Position numbers and translations under genes: made by a program. A DNA stretch of 50,835 nucleotides, from NCBI GenBank assembly GCA_017458125.1, contig JAFTGB010000055.1, positions 1-50,835 of the forward strand. Direction: 5' to 3'. This DNA is from Prevotella sp. (GTDB lineage: Bacteria; Bacteroidota; Bacteroidia; Bacteroidales; Bacteroidaceae). The notes beneath the pieces were generated by a model that worked only from the letters and a program-made list of their open reading frames with translations, searched no databases and was not told where the DNA came from. Within the stretch, counting starts at the first letter, position 1. Every line of letters starts with the position of its first letter. Below, piece after piece: positions 1 through 9,420 of this stretch.

Positions 1-3
1 TAA

Positions 4-113
4 CTCCCCTCCTTGGAAAGGAGGGGCTGGGGGTGGTTGATAATTCGCAGGTAAATATAATATATTCGTCGATGAAATCAACCCCTCCTAACCTCCCCTT
101 TCCAAGGGGAGGA
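4..113. repeat. REP-like inverted repeat doublet
   Basis: Two C/G-rich segments face each other as an imperfect inverted repeat (4-40 and 78-113). Each segment also folds on itself: CCCCTCCTT (6-14) pairs with AAGGAGGGG (18-26), and CCTCCCCTT (92-100) pairs with AAGGGGAGG (104-112). This gives two small hairpins within a larger one, like a REP doublet. No gene is seen in 1-226. The element lies downstream of xyn10C. Whether it is repeated elsewhere in the genome cannot be judged here. Confidence 0.7.
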
Positions 114-145
114 ATTAATTAGCCCATTTTGACACACCCTCTTCT

Positions 146-221
146 TAACAAAAGGTGTCGGACTCTCACGAGCCCGACACTTCACATGTAAAGTTCTAAA
201 AATTACCCGAGAAAAGGGTAA
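146..221 (-). terminator. Terminator region of the xus operon
   Basis: On the minus strand, just after the xyn10C stop, a small hairpin (GGGTAA 216-221 with TTACCC 203-208) is followed by a stronger one (GTGTCGG 155-161 with CCGACAC 174-180). The stronger stem is followed on the minus strand by CTTTTGTT (147-154). This fits an intrinsic terminator for the six-gene operon. Confidence 0.6.
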
Positions 222-226
222 TGGGG

Positions 227-2389
227 TTAACGACCGGCCAAGCCGTCGGCGAAGCCGGCGTAGGTGTGCTTGCGGTAGTAGTCCTTGTCCCAGAGACCGG
301 TGGGCTCACCCTTGCGCCATCCGCTGTCGGTTGGCGAGTCGGTGATGCACCACTGGCAGATGCCCCACTGCTGGGCGGCGGGCACGTTCTCCAAGTAGGC
401 GTTGACGACGAACTTGTAGAGGTCGGCCATCTGCTTGTGCTGCTCCTCGGTGATGTTGGCAGTCAGCACGCTGTTGCCGTCGGCACCCACGTAACCCATG
501 TCGAGTTCGGAGACACGGACGAGCTTGCCCGTAGCGGCCATCAGCTTGAACATGTTGACAATGGCGGCCTTCTTGCTCTCCTGAGTGGAGGCATTGGCGT
601 AACATGAGATGTGCATCTGCGTGCCGATGCCGTCAATCTTGGTGATGCCGTCAGCCTCCCACTTCTTAATCCAGTTGATGAGACTCTTCAGCTTCTTGTT
701 CTGGTCCCAGTCGCTCTCCAGGTTATAGTCGTTGATGAACAGCTTGACATCCTCGGGACCGTACTCGCGGGCCAGACGCACGGCGGTGCGCACGTAGTCG
801 ATGTCGCCCAAGTAGTCCTGCCAGAAGAAGTCGGTGGTGTTGCCCTCCAAACCGTGCTGCAGGGCGTAGTTGCCTTCACCGTCGTCGCCGCCGCCAGAGA
901 TGGCTTCGTTGACAACGTCCCAAGCCTTCACCTTGCCGTCGCAGGCTTCCATCATGCCCTTAATCCAGCGGTCCATGGCCCATGTCAGGGTGTCCTTTTT
1001 CTCCTCGGGCGTGAGGGGGATGGAGTTCAGCTTGACCACCTTGCATACCTTGAGCGAGTAGAAGTCGAGCACGGCATCGGCAGTCTGAGGCTTCAGGATG
1101 ACGTCGTAGGTCGGGTCTGGCGAGCCGGTGAGTCCCGGGAACTTCAGGGCGTATGTGTGGCGACCTGCCACCACGGGCACTGCCTGTGTGAAGTTCTGTG
1201 CGTCGCCGCCCCAGCCGTTCTGTACGGTGAGCTGTACGCCAGAGACCTCCTTGTCGGCAGCCATGTCAACATAGAACACGTAGTCACCCTCGTCCAACTT
1301 GTTGTCGCCACCGGGGACAACGAAGAACTGGCTCCAAGCACCTGTGGGCACGAAGTGCAGGGCACCGTTCACGATGGGCGGTTCGCAACCCATGGGAAAG
1401 TGGGGGAAAGCGCCGTCGGGCTTTGTCTCGTAAGTGTAGAAGTTAACCTCCTGCTCCACCTCGACGGCAGGACTTTCGAGTTTATAGAGTGCTACGCTCT
1501 TGATGGTGTATGAGCCAGCATAGTCGCCTGACTGCAACAGCATGTGTACGCTGGTGACGGCAGCAGTGGTGGTGAACTTAATATCACGTGTTTCCATGTT
1601 GTCGTTGAAATCAATGACACCCGTTTTCACATCATTGCCCCAAGCCCCAATGACATAGTGCAGGTTATCGTTGGCGGGGCTTCCTTGAATCTCAAGGCGC
1701 ATCACGTACTCCGCTCCCTCTTCCAGAGAAATGCCATCGGCAACCATAAACTGCAGTTCCCAAAAATTGGGTATAGTGCCGGTTGTTGTGACGGTAAGAC
1801 CATCGCTGCTGGCTGTCGCCTTGGCATTGATAGCTTCGGGGAACTGTCCCCACATGGAATAGGATCCTGCTGTGGTCCAGTCCATCGTGTAGACCTCTTT
1901 TTCTATCTTGGCATCGGGGTCGATGTCTAATTCCTTGTCCTTCATCAGCGAGTTGAGCCACTTGACGGGCTGCTGGGCGTGCCAAGCCAGCGTGTGGCCG
2001 TAGACGGAGAGTCCGGCTTCGGTGGCCATGTTGACATAGTCGGTGACGGTGCCGAAATTCATGGCACCCGTATTGGCGTCAACGCACGATGCCATCTTCA
2101 TGGCGTTGCCAGGCTCCGTCTCGTCGAAGTTAGAGTTGACCAGGGCATAGACCAGTTCCTGCTTCAGGTAGTCGGTGGCGGTAGTGCCTACGCCGAGCTT
2201 GAAGTTCGGACTCTTCGCGCGGTCCACATACTGCTTCAACGGCTGGTAATCATTCAGGTAGGCATACTCTGCCGTCTTGGCCGGGCGGTCCACCACGTAG
2301 TTGTTAGTGTTGAACTCGTCGGCACACGAAGCCATGAACATGGCTCCGAGTGCTGATATAATGATAGTCTTTTTCATTGTGTCCATCAT
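227..2389 (-). CDS. xyn10C: GH10 endo-1,4-beta-xylanase with internal CBM insert (Xyn10C type), lipoprotein
   Basis: This is an endo-xylanase that cuts the xylan backbone, probably at the cell surface. The N-terminus is a lipoprotein signal with the lipid-attached Cys at residue 22 of the longest reading; starting at Met5 would also fit. The GH10 barrel is split: its first part (about 50-150, ending near HTLAWHAQQP) is separated from the rest by about 300 residues of beta-rich sequence that looks like two CBM4-type modules. The barrel resumes near residue 460. Catalytic acid/base is E495 in WDVVNEAI and the nucleophile is E628 in VSELDMG. It is the last gene of the xus operon, 8 bp after xusE, matching the known order xusA-B-C-D-E-xyn10C of Prevotella and Bacteroides xylan loci. 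The GH10 call is secure; the CBM family is inferred from the known family layout. Confidence 0.95.
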   Translation of the reverse strand: MMDTMKKTIIISALGAMFMASCADEFNTNNYVVDRPAKTAEYAYLNDYQPLKQYVDRAKSPNFKLGVGTTATDYLKQELVYALVNSNFDETEPGNAMKMASCVDANTGAMNFGTVTDYVNMATEAGLSVYGHTLAWHAQQPVKWLNSLMKDKELDIDPDAKIEKEVYTMDWTTAGSYSMWGQFPEAINAKATASSDGLTVTTTGTIPNFWELQFMVADGISLEEGAEYVMRLEIQGSPANDNLHYVIGAWGNDVKTGVIDFNDNMETRDIKFTTTAAVTSVHMLLQSGDYAGSYTIKSVALYKLESPAVEVEQEVNFYTYETKPDGAFPHFPMGCEPPIVNGALHFVPTGAWSQFFVVPGGDNKLDEGDYVFYVDMAADKEVSGVQLTVQNGWGGDAQNFTQAVPVVAGRHTYALKFPGLTGSPDPTYDVILKPQTADAVLDFYSLKVCKVVKLNSIPLTPEEKKDTLTWAMDRWIKGMMEACDGKVKAWDVVNEAISGGGDDGEGNYALQHGLEGNTTDFFWQDYLGDIDYVRTAVRLAREYGPEDVKLFINDYNLESDWDQNKKLKSLINWIKKWEADGITKIDGIGTQMHISCYANASTQESKKAAIVNMFKLMAATGKLVRVSELDMGYVGADGNSVLTANITEEQHKQMADLYKFVVNAYLENVPAAQQWGICQWCITDSPTDSGWRKGEPTGLWDKDYYRKHTYAGFADGLAGR

Positions 2390-2397
2390 TTTAGTTT

Positions 2398-3465
2398 TTA
2401 CTTAGTATAAATAGGCGAGAACTCTTCCATGACGACGCCACTGCGTTCCCATACCATCTTCTGGTGTACTTCGGCACCCTGGATGTGGTTGCCGTAGTCG
2501 TCAACGCCAAAGTCTATGGTGTAGTTCAGCTCCATGAGGTCGCGGTCTTTGTTGTTCCACGACTTCTTGACACCGTCGTCAGTCCACGAGCCGCTGCCGC
2601 TGACGGTGTGGCCCTCGGTGAGCGTGGTGATGGTGCACTGCTCGTTAGCGTTGAAGGTCAGCAGCAGGTCAGTGGATAACGGACGCTGTTCAACCTTCTC
2701 GACCTCCTTGCCATCCTTGTCGTAGGTACGGGCATGGTACTCACGCGTGTGGGTGACGGTGTAGACGCAGGACGTCAGCGAGCGCGTCTTGAGCTGTACG
2801 GTACCGGCCTTCTCGATGTCGTCGATAGAGGTGGTGCCGTGGGTCAGCCACCAGCCGGCATACTTGTTCTGGTACTTGACGCAGTAGAGGATGTAGTCCA
2901 TGGGAGCGACATCCCACTGCGAGGCATCAGTGCGCACGGGCTGGGCGCCTTCCTTGAGCGTGCCGGAGAGAATCTTGCCGAAGCCCGTCTGACTGGCGAT
3001 GACCAAGGGGATGACGTAGGTGTTCTTGACGGCATCGGGGTCGTTGAAGAAGGCATCGGTCAGCTGCACCTCAGTACCGCCGTTCATGGTGCCGTTAAAC
3101 GGCCATGTGGTGGTCTGCAGCTGGTAGTAGTTCTCGGGCATGGCCTTGACGGGCGTGCCGTCCTCGAAGGTCAGACCGTTGACCAACGTGGGGTCGACGG
3201 CTACCTGTATCGTGCCGTTGGAACCACGGGTGGAGCCTCCGAAGGTGGCCTTGATCATGCACTTGTGTGCATGGTCAAGGGTCAGGTCCTGCTCGTCGTC
3301 GCCCAGTTCGATGGTGCGCACCGGAGTCTGGTAGGCGAAGTAGACGCTGGTTCCTCCCTCGTAGTCGGGGAAGTCGGCATCGCCGTTCTTGCAGGATGTC
3401 AGCGTTGTTGCCATAGTGCAGCTCAGCAGGCCTGCAATGAGGAGTTTTATATTGTTACGTTTCAT
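2398..3465 (-). CDS. xusE: XusE-like surface lipoprotein (DUF1735/BT_3987-like domain)
   Basis: A 355-residue lipoprotein; the signal ends at TTLTSC with Cys25. Residues about 35-170 resemble the DUF1735 (BT_3987 N-terminal) domain common in proteins encoded after SusD. The C-terminal part (about 195-350) is beta-rich and ends in the MVWERSG and EFSPIYTK segments; it may be a DUF5627-like domain. No catalytic motif is visible. Its place between xusD and xyn10C matches xusE of known xylan utilisation operons, where it is thought to help glycan binding at the cell surface. The role is inferred from position and domain type rather than from any active-site motif. Confidence 0.85.
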   Translation of the reverse strand: MKRNNIKLLIAGLLSCTMATTLTSCKNGDADFPDYEGGTSVYFAYQTPVRTIELGDDEQDLTLDHAHKCMIKATFGGSTRGSNGTIQVAVDPTLVNGLTFEDGTPVKAMPENYYQLQTTTWPFNGTMNGGTEVQLTDAFFNDPDAVKNTYVIPLVIASQTGFGKILSGTLKEGAQPVRTDASQWDVAPMDYILYCVKYQNKYAGWWLTHGTTSIDDIEKAGTVQLKTRSLTSCVYTVTHTREYHARTYDKDGKEVEKVEQRPLSTDLLLTFNANEQCTITTLTEGHTVSGSGSWTDDGVKKSWNNKDRDLMELNYTIDFGVDDYGNHIQGAEVHQKMVWERSGVVMEEFSPIYTK

Positions 3466-3505
3466 AGTGTACTGTTGTTTATTTTAGAATTTTACATTGT
3501 GATTG

Positions 3506-5329
3506 TTATCTTGTCCATCCGTCGTTCTGCTCCAGATTGCTCCACTTCAGCAGCTCGGAATAGGGAATGGGACCGTAGGTCATGTAGTCCTGATACTGGC
3601 GGGCCTCCACGTCGATGGGGCTGTAGTTGGTACCTGTAGCCGACGACGTGATGTTGACACCCTTGGCTCCTTCGCTCAGGTTAGCCTTCCAGCGGCGCAG
3701 GTCCCAGAAGCGGTGGTTCTCGAAGCACAGCTCCAGACGGCGCTCGTTGCGGATGAGTTCACGCATCTTCTGCTGGTCGCCCTTGATGCTCTCCAAGTAG
3801 GGGTCTTGCCATCCCTCCTCGTGACAACGGGCACGCAGGGCCTTGATGACATCGTAGGCCGAGAAGTTGGCACCGCCGACATTGGCCGTCGGACCTTGTG
3901 CCTCGTTGGCAGCTTCGGCATAGTCGAGCAACAGCTCCGTGGTGCGGATGCGTGCGTTGAAATGACGCTGGTTGGTGGTGCTCGACGGGTTCAGGTTGAC
4001 ATCGTCGCGCAACAGCTTACGCATGTAGTAGCCCGTCGTCGTCGACTTGCCGTTCTCGTGATTCAGTCCATCAATATATCCTGGGTCTGACGGCTTTGTG
4101 TCGGAAGCTGTATTGATAGCACTGCCGCTGGCACCCATACCGTCACCGTTAGTCACGATGTAGGCATGCAGGCGCGGGTCACGGTTCTCGTAAGGCTTGG
4201 CAGCATCGTAGCCAGAGCCAGCAGCGTTGATGGGGTAGCCGTTAGCCATGGGGAAGGCGTCCACCAGGTTCTGCGTGGGGTTGATGCGGCCGTTGCCGTA
4301 GAGCGACGGCGGGAAGTTGTCGCTTTCCATGTCGTGGCTCTCGCCGACGTTTCCGCGCCATACCATCTCTGCAGGGTCGGGGTCGCTGAACTTGAAGTTC
4401 TTGATGAAGTCCTTCTGGTCAAACCATTTCCAACCCGTGGGGTCTACGGCAGCCAGTCCGCCACGCAGGTTCAGGTAGTCGGCAGCCAGTTTGGCAGCCT
4501 GCTCCATGGTCATGGCACCGGCAGAGGCGTAAGCGGGTGAGGCGGCGAAGAGTGCCACCTGCGCCTTGATAGCTGCAATGATGGTAGCGTCAATCTTTCC
4601 ACGCTGCAGATTACCGAAGGCACGGTTGTACTCGGCATCGGTACCGCCCATGGCTGCGTACTTGGCAGGCACACTGCCAGCGGTCACGTCGCCGAAATGG
4701 CTGGGCAGGTACTTCAGAGCCTCGTCGAAGTCGGCCATAATCTGGTCGACGCACTCCTTGAACGTGTTGCGGGGCAGGTTGAAGTCAGCATTCTGGTCCT
4801 CGGAAGCCGTATGGATGGGCACACCCATCAGCTGTCCGCCCACCATGCCGCAGTGTGCACGCAGCAGGTAGAACATGTGCAGTGCACGCAGGGCGTAGGC
4901 CTGACCGCGGTAGAGGTCGAGGTGCATCTGGTTGAGGGCCTCGCTGGTGTAGTCCCAGCGCACCTTGTCGATGTTCTCTAAGAAGAGGTTGCAATACTGG
5001 ATGGCATGGTAGCGTGCGTCCCACTGGCTGACGGGGTTCATCTCCGAAGTCCAGTTGCCGGTGGCCATCTTCTTGTAGTTGTTGCTGTTGTCGTTCGACA
5101 CGGCGTCGTCCGTGGCCACGTCGCTGACAGACGCGCCGTCGTAGGGCAGCACCAGGAAGGCGTTGTCAATGAGACCACGGGCAAACGTGGGGTCATTATA
5201 CATCTCGGTGATGTCCTGAACGTTCTCCAGTGCCGGACTCATTAGGTCGTCGCAGGAAGTAAGTGCAGCAGAAAAGCCGCAGCATAATAAGCCTGCAACA
5301 AATATGTTGTTAATTCTCTTGGTAATCAT
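3506..5329 (-). CDS. xusD: SusD/RagB-family glycan-binding lipoprotein (XusD)
   Basis: A 607-residue surface glycan-binding lipoprotein that caps its SusC partner. The signal peptide ends at ALTSC (Cys26). The N-terminal TPR-type helices of SusD are visible, for example the segment around YRGQAYALRALHMFYLLRAH and the QVALFAASPAYAS helix. The C-terminal SusD signature is also clear, with ELIRNERRLELCFENHRFWDLRRW near residue 530 as the typical RNERR-E-FE--R-WDL-RW pattern. It follows xusC by 30 bp and belongs to the same operon. Ligand specificity for xylan is inferred from the neighbouring xylanase. Length is normal for the family. Confidence 0.95.
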   Translation of the reverse strand: MITKRINNIFVAGLLCCGFSAALTSCDDLMSPALENVQDITEMYNDPTFARGLIDNAFLVLPYDGASVSDVATDDAVSNDNSNNYKKMATGNWTSEMNPVSQWDARYHAIQYCNLFLENIDKVRWDYTSEALNQMHLDLYRGQAYALRALHMFYLLRAHCGMVGGQLMGVPIHTASEDQNADFNLPRNTFKECVDQIMADFDEALKYLPSHFGDVTAGSVPAKYAAMGGTDAEYNRAFGNLQRGKIDATIIAAIKAQVALFAASPAYASAGAMTMEQAAKLAADYLNLRGGLAAVDPTGWKWFDQKDFIKNFKFSDPDPAEMVWRGNVGESHDMESDNFPPSLYGNGRINPTQNLVDAFPMANGYPINAAGSGYDAAKPYENRDPRLHAYIVTNGDGMGASGSAINTASDTKPSDPGYIDGLNHENGKSTTTGYYMRKLLRDDVNLNPSSTTNQRHFNARIRTTELLLDYAEAANEAQGPTANVGGANFSAYDVIKALRARCHEEGWQDPYLESIKGDQQKMRELIRNERRLELCFENHRFWDLRRWKANLSEGAKGVNITSSATGTNYSPIDVEARQYQDYMTYGPIPYSELLKWSNLEQNDGWTR

Positions 5330-5359
5330 AATTACTCTTTACTAATTTCTAATTACTAA

Positions 5360-8224
5360 TTAAAAAGCCACTTGAACACCCAGGTTGTAGAAGCGGGCCT
5401 GCGGAGCAGAGCCTACGTTCATCTCTAACAGTTCACGCTCCTTGGCAATGGTCAGCAGGCTGTTGCCGCTGGCATAGACGGAGAGACCCTTGATGATGCC
5501 GTTGCCGATGATGGACTTGGGGAAGTCGTAGGTCAGCTGCACCTTGGCCAGATCGAAGCGTGAGGTGGAGTAAATCCAGAAGCTGGAGTTGGTGAAGTTG
5601 TTAGCACCGCTCTGCGTGGTCAGACGCGGATAGGTGGCGGTGGCAGCAGTCTCCGGTGTCCAGCGTCCGCGCACGACAGCCGAATACTTGTCGTTCTCGT
5701 CCACCCACCAGTAGCTGTTGTTCTTGACAGCCTTGCCGCCGAAGCCGCCCACGCCGAGCAGGAAGAGGGTGAAGTTCTTGTACTTGAGGGTCACGTTGAT
5801 ACCTAACGTGGTGGGTGCGCCGTACCAGCCGGCCTTGCCTAAGTTGACCTGGTCCTTGGTGTCGATGACACCGTCGTTGTTCTGGTCCTTGTACTTCAGG
5901 TCGCCGGGACGCACGGCGGTACCGCCAAGTTTCTGCACAGGCGAGTTGGCAATGTCGGCCTCGTCCTGGAAGAAGCCTAAGCACTCATAACCCCAGATGG
6001 CGTCGAGGGGCTGTCCCTGACGGTGCTGGTAGCTGTCGGCATAGTTGGTGTCGTCGCGCTTCGAGGCCTTGGTGGTGTAGTGCGTCAGGTTGGCACCCAC
6101 CTTCAGACCGAAGTCGCCGAAGTCCTTCTTGTAGCTCACTGCCAGGTCGAAGCCCGTGCGGCTGTCCTCATTGAAGTTGATGTAGGGCAGGAACGACGAT
6201 GCGGGGTAGTAGACGCGGAAGTAGCTGGGCAGGCGGTTGCTTTCAATGACTCCGCCGGTAATCTTGTTGGTGAAGAACGAGAAGTCGGCAGTCAGGGCGC
6301 GCTGCAGCATAGCGGCATGCAGGCTGACGCTGAACTCCTTGCGGTGCAGGTAGCCGAAGTCGTCGTTGCCGCCGCGCTTCGACTGCACTGCCGAGTGGCC
6401 AGTCTCGCCGTTCCAGTCCCACCAGCCGCCGCTTTCGTAGGTGGCCTGGTACATGTAGTAGTTCTGAATACCCATGTCAGTCTTCAGGTCGCTGTAGCTG
6501 GCACTCAGCTTCAGCTCGTCGAAGAACTTCTGCTGCTGCATGAACTGCTCCTTGGCGATGTTCCAGCCTAAGGTGAACGAGGGCGACACACCGGCACGGT
6601 GTCCTTCCGGCAGACGGGCAGACCACGGTGTGGCAATGGCCACGGTGGCGTAGTAGCGGTGGTCGTAGTTGTAGTCGGCCTGCAAGCCCAAGTTGGCGTT
6701 GCTCAGCTTGTGGTACACTCCCGACACGCTCTGCTGGTAGCCGTTGACGACGGCAATGGCACTGACATTGTGCAAGCCGCCGAAGGTGCGCTTGTAGTCG
6801 AAGTGGGCATTGAATGCTATAGTCTGGTTGTCGGTAGAGCCGCTGATGTTCTGCACACCCGACTTCTTGTCTATGGTGCCGTTGCTGTTCAGGGCTACGA
6901 TGACATCCTTACCGTTGTACGTGCTCCAAGTAGGTTGGAACGTGGCGTATGAGTTGTTGAACGACGTCGAATAGCTGGTGGCATAGTCGACACCCACTAA
7001 GGCGTGGAAGCTCAGACCCTTCAGCAGCGAGCCAAGGTCGACGTTGACACCGGCATCGAACTGGAACTGGCGCGACGTCCAGGTGTTGTAGCCTGCGGCA
7101 TACATGTCGGCGAAGACGTTGGTCAGGTCGTTCTGTGTTCCACCCAAGAACTTACCGTCAATGATGTTGGTCGTGTTGGCCAGCATGGTATGAGCCGGGA
7201 TGGCGTTGGGGTCCAGGTAGCTCGCCGGGATGAACGGGCTGACACGGTTGGGGCGCAGCGTGGCTGCCGTCTCCCAGAAGTTGGCACCGTTGGTACCGCG
7301 TGCGTTGTAGTACGTGGCATTGGCATTGACGTAGGCCGAGATGAAGTTGTTGATTTTCATATCCACGTTACCACGCACGTTGAAACGGTCAGTGTAGTTG
7401 TTCTTGGCCTCGCCGAACTTCAGGAAGTCGCCCTGACGGTAGTAGCTCACGTTGGCGTAGAACTTGGCGCGGTCGTTGCCGCCCTCTATCTCTGCCGTCA
7501 CGTCGGTGCGGTTGTAAGCCTTCTTCACATAGTCAGAGGTATAGAAGTTGAGGTTCGGATAGCGGTAGGGGTTCTGGCCGATAGCGTAGTTGTAGATGGC
7601 GTCCTCCGTATAGAGTGCAGGCAGACCGTCGTTGGCCAGGGCCTCGTTGTAGAGTGTCATGTACTCGGCAGAACCCAGGTACTCGGGGTAGCGCTTAGCC
7701 ACGTTCCAACCCGTGTTGGCACGCACGTTGAACTTCAGTCCGTCGGTGACGTGACCGCGCTTGGTGCTGATGAGCACCACGCCCTTGGCGGCACGGCTGC
7801 CATAGAGCACGACAGCCTGCGCTCCCTTGAGGAAGGTGACGGTCTCTATCTCGTCGGGTTTCACATTGTTAGCAGCACGGGGCACGCCGTCGATAAGCAC
7901 CAGCATGCCGTTAGGGATGTTGACATCGTCGCCATTCTTGCTGAACTCTGACGAGCCTTCCAAGCCCCACATACCGTTGCCGTTGTAACCGGCCACATAG
8001 CCCTGCAGGTTGTCAAGGCTGTACGTATTGTAGTTCTTCTGCATCAGCTCCCGGTAGTTGATTGACGAGACACCACCCAGCACGTCGTCCTTGGCCACCT
8101 TGCGGAATGCCACATTGACGAGCGAGTCCTGTCCAGTCTCTATCTGGGCAGTAGCAGGTGCGACTGACGTGACTGCCAAGAGCGCTGACATATATAATAC
8201 CTTGTGTTTCATAAAATCTTTCAT
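5360..8224 (-). CDS. xusC: SusC/RagA-family TonB-dependent outer-membrane transporter (XusC), lacking the N-terminal regulatory-like domain
   Basis: An outer-membrane TonB-dependent transporter for xylo-oligosaccharides, 954 residues. A Sec signal ends near APATAQ. Directly after it comes the plug domain (LVLIDGVPRAANNV, the TVLKGAQ-like segment TFLKGAQAVVLYGSRAAKGVVLISTKRG), then the 22-strand barrel ending in an aromatic terminus (LGVQVAF). The carboxypeptidase-regulatory-like domain and TonB-box leader (EEVVVVGYG type) seen in the partner XusA are missing, so the protein is about 110 residues shorter at the front. The start is fixed by the signal peptide. It sits between the broken xusB and xusD. 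The reduced N-terminus is a real feature of the reading frame, since no upstream in-frame sequence encodes the domain. Confidence 0.93.
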   Translation of the reverse strand: MKDFMKHKVLYMSALLAVTSVAPATAQIETGQDSLVNVAFRKVAKDDVLGGVSSINYRELMQKNYNTYSLDNLQGYVAGYNGNGMWGLEGSSEFSKNGDDVNIPNGMLVLIDGVPRAANNVKPDEIETVTFLKGAQAVVLYGSRAAKGVVLISTKRGHVTDGLKFNVRANTGWNVAKRYPEYLGSAEYMTLYNEALANDGLPALYTEDAIYNYAIGQNPYRYPNLNFYTSDYVKKAYNRTDVTAEIEGGNDRAKFYANVSYYRQGDFLKFGEAKNNYTDRFNVRGNVDMKINNFISAYVNANATYYNARGTNGANFWETAATLRPNRVSPFIPASYLDPNAIPAHTMLANTTNIIDGKFLGGTQNDLTNVFADMYAAGYNTWTSRQFQFDAGVNVDLGSLLKGLSFHALVGVDYATSYSTSFNNSYATFQPTWSTYNGKDVIVALNSNGTIDKKSGVQNISGSTDNQTIAFNAHFDYKRTFGGLHNVSAIAVVNGYQQSVSGVYHKLSNANLGLQADYNYDHRYYATVAIATPWSARLPEGHRAGVSPSFTLGWNIAKEQFMQQQKFFDELKLSASYSDLKTDMGIQNYYMYQATYESGGWWDWNGETGHSAVQSKRGGNDDFGYLHRKEFSVSLHAAMLQRALTADFSFFTNKITGGVIESNRLPSYFRVYYPASSFLPYINFNEDSRTGFDLAVSYKKDFGDFGLKVGANLTHYTTKASKRDDTNYADSYQHRQGQPLDAIWGYECLGFFQDEADIANSPVQKLGGTAVRPGDLKYKDQNNDGVIDTKDQVNLGKAGWYGAPTTLGINVTLKYKNFTLFLLGVGGFGGKAVKNNSYWWVDENDKYSAVVRGRWTPETAATATYPRLTTQSGANNFTNSSFWIYSTSRFDLAKVQLTYDFPKSIIGNGIIKGLSVYASGNSLLTIAKERELLEMNVGSAPQARFYNLGVQVAF

Positions 8225-8253
8225 CTTTAATGTTTAATCTTTCCTTTAAAGAA

Positions 8254-9420
8254 TTACCATCCGGGGTTCTGAGGATATTCAGCGTACAGGTAAGTCTCGG
8301 CATCCTTCAGCGGCAGCAGGTAGTGCTTGACTCCGAAAGAGCGCTCCACGATGACGGTCTCGCTCCAGCCGCTGACCTCAGCGTCGCGCGGGTCGTTCTT
8401 CGTATAGTCGAAGTTGCCTACGCGCTTGAACTCCTGACGTGTCTTGACGGTGTAGGGAGCCTCGGTGAGCAGCAGCCAGCGCTGCAGGTCGTTCCAGCGG
8501 AAGCCTTCGAAGGCCAGCTCGCAGGCACGCTCGCGGCGTACCTCATCCATAAACAGGTTGGCGCTGCCCAGATACTTCTCTGCCACATGGCCGGCTCCTA
8601 CGCGGTCGCGCAGCACGTTGATGGCATCAGCGGCCGTCAGTCCCACACGGTTGCTCTTGTAGGCAGCGCCTCCAGCGGCGGCGCAAGCCTCTGCGTACAT
8701 CAGGTACAGGTCAGCCACGCGCATGTAGGGCAGATAGGTCTGCAGGGCACTACCCCAGTTATACAGGCCGTCGTACTTGTTAGACTGGTGGGGCACCAGC
8801 TTCTGGCAGAAGTAACCCGTGCGGCTGCCGTCAGCCGAGCGTTTCGGCTCACCCGTGGGCACCATGTTGCCGCCCGTGAACAACTCCAGATACTGGAAGG
8901 GTTTGTCTGCAGCACTCGGTGTGGTATTGAGGAACTTGAAACCGTCGAACATAATGTCGTGGTAGAAGCGCGGGTCACGGTTCTTGAACGGGTGTGTGGG
9001 GTCGAAGCCCGAGTCGGGGTCGGTAATGGGCAGTCCGTTCTCCATGCCATAGGCGTAGTTGATGTAGTTGGCCGTCGGCATGTGGATGATGGCGTCGTGC
9101 TCCACCAGGTTGTTCACCTTGGGTCCCCACAGTTTGGTGAAGTTCCAGTTTGAACCGTTGACTTCAGGCTCCGGGCCGCGCATGATAGCCTCTACCGTGC
9201 CCGGCACTCTCCATCCCTGTCCTGTAGTATAGAAGATGTCGGAGAAGTTGGAGGTGGAAGACTTATCGGCCACATGGTTGTAGATGTCCTCATACTTGTA
9301 CTCAGCCAGCGAGTAGGGCGACTGCGGCAGAGCACTGATAGCCTCGCCTAACGCGTCGGCAGCCTGCTGAGCCAGCGTCGTGTTGTACTTATAGGTGTTG
9401 CCGTTCTTCGAGGCACCCAC
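8254..9420 (-). CDS. xusB: XusB C-terminal half (388 residues), no signal peptide of its own
   Basis: This part begins right after the amber codon, in the same frame; its first codon is GTG, which could in principle restart translation. It has the SusD C-terminal domain (NRDPRFYHDIMF, LPYMRVADLYLMYAEA, ERACELAFEGFRWNDLQRW, ending YPQNPGW). Without a signal peptide it would stay in the cytoplasm, so it is better read as the remainder of xusB than as a separate gene. Confidence 0.75.
   Translation of the reverse strand: MGASKNGNTYKYNTTLAQQAADALGEAISALPQSPYSLAEYKYEDIYNHVADKSSTSNFSDIFYTTGQGWRVPGTVEAIMRGPEPEVNGSNWNFTKLWGPKVNNLVEHDAIIHMPTANYINYAYGMENGLPITDPDSGFDPTHPFKNRDPRFYHDIMFDGFKFLNTTPSAADKPFQYLELFTGGNMVPTGEPKRSADGSRTGYFCQKLVPHQSNKYDGLYNWGSALQTYLPYMRVADLYLMYAEACAAAGGAAYKSNRVGLTAADAINVLRDRVGAGHVAEKYLGSANLFMDEVRRERACELAFEGFRWNDLQRWLLLTEAPYTVKTRQEFKRVGNFDYTKNDPRDAEVSGWSETVIVERSFGVKHYLLPLKDAETYLYAEYPQNPGW

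Noticed and set aside
611-1513. Long open frame on the plus strand opposite xyn10C
   Set aside because: It mirrors the G/C-rich codons of a clear GH10 gene, with no family features. The same holds for 2734-3639, 7004-7951, 8230-9153 on the plus strand and 17242-18240, 25901-27058, 34776-35867 on the minus strand.
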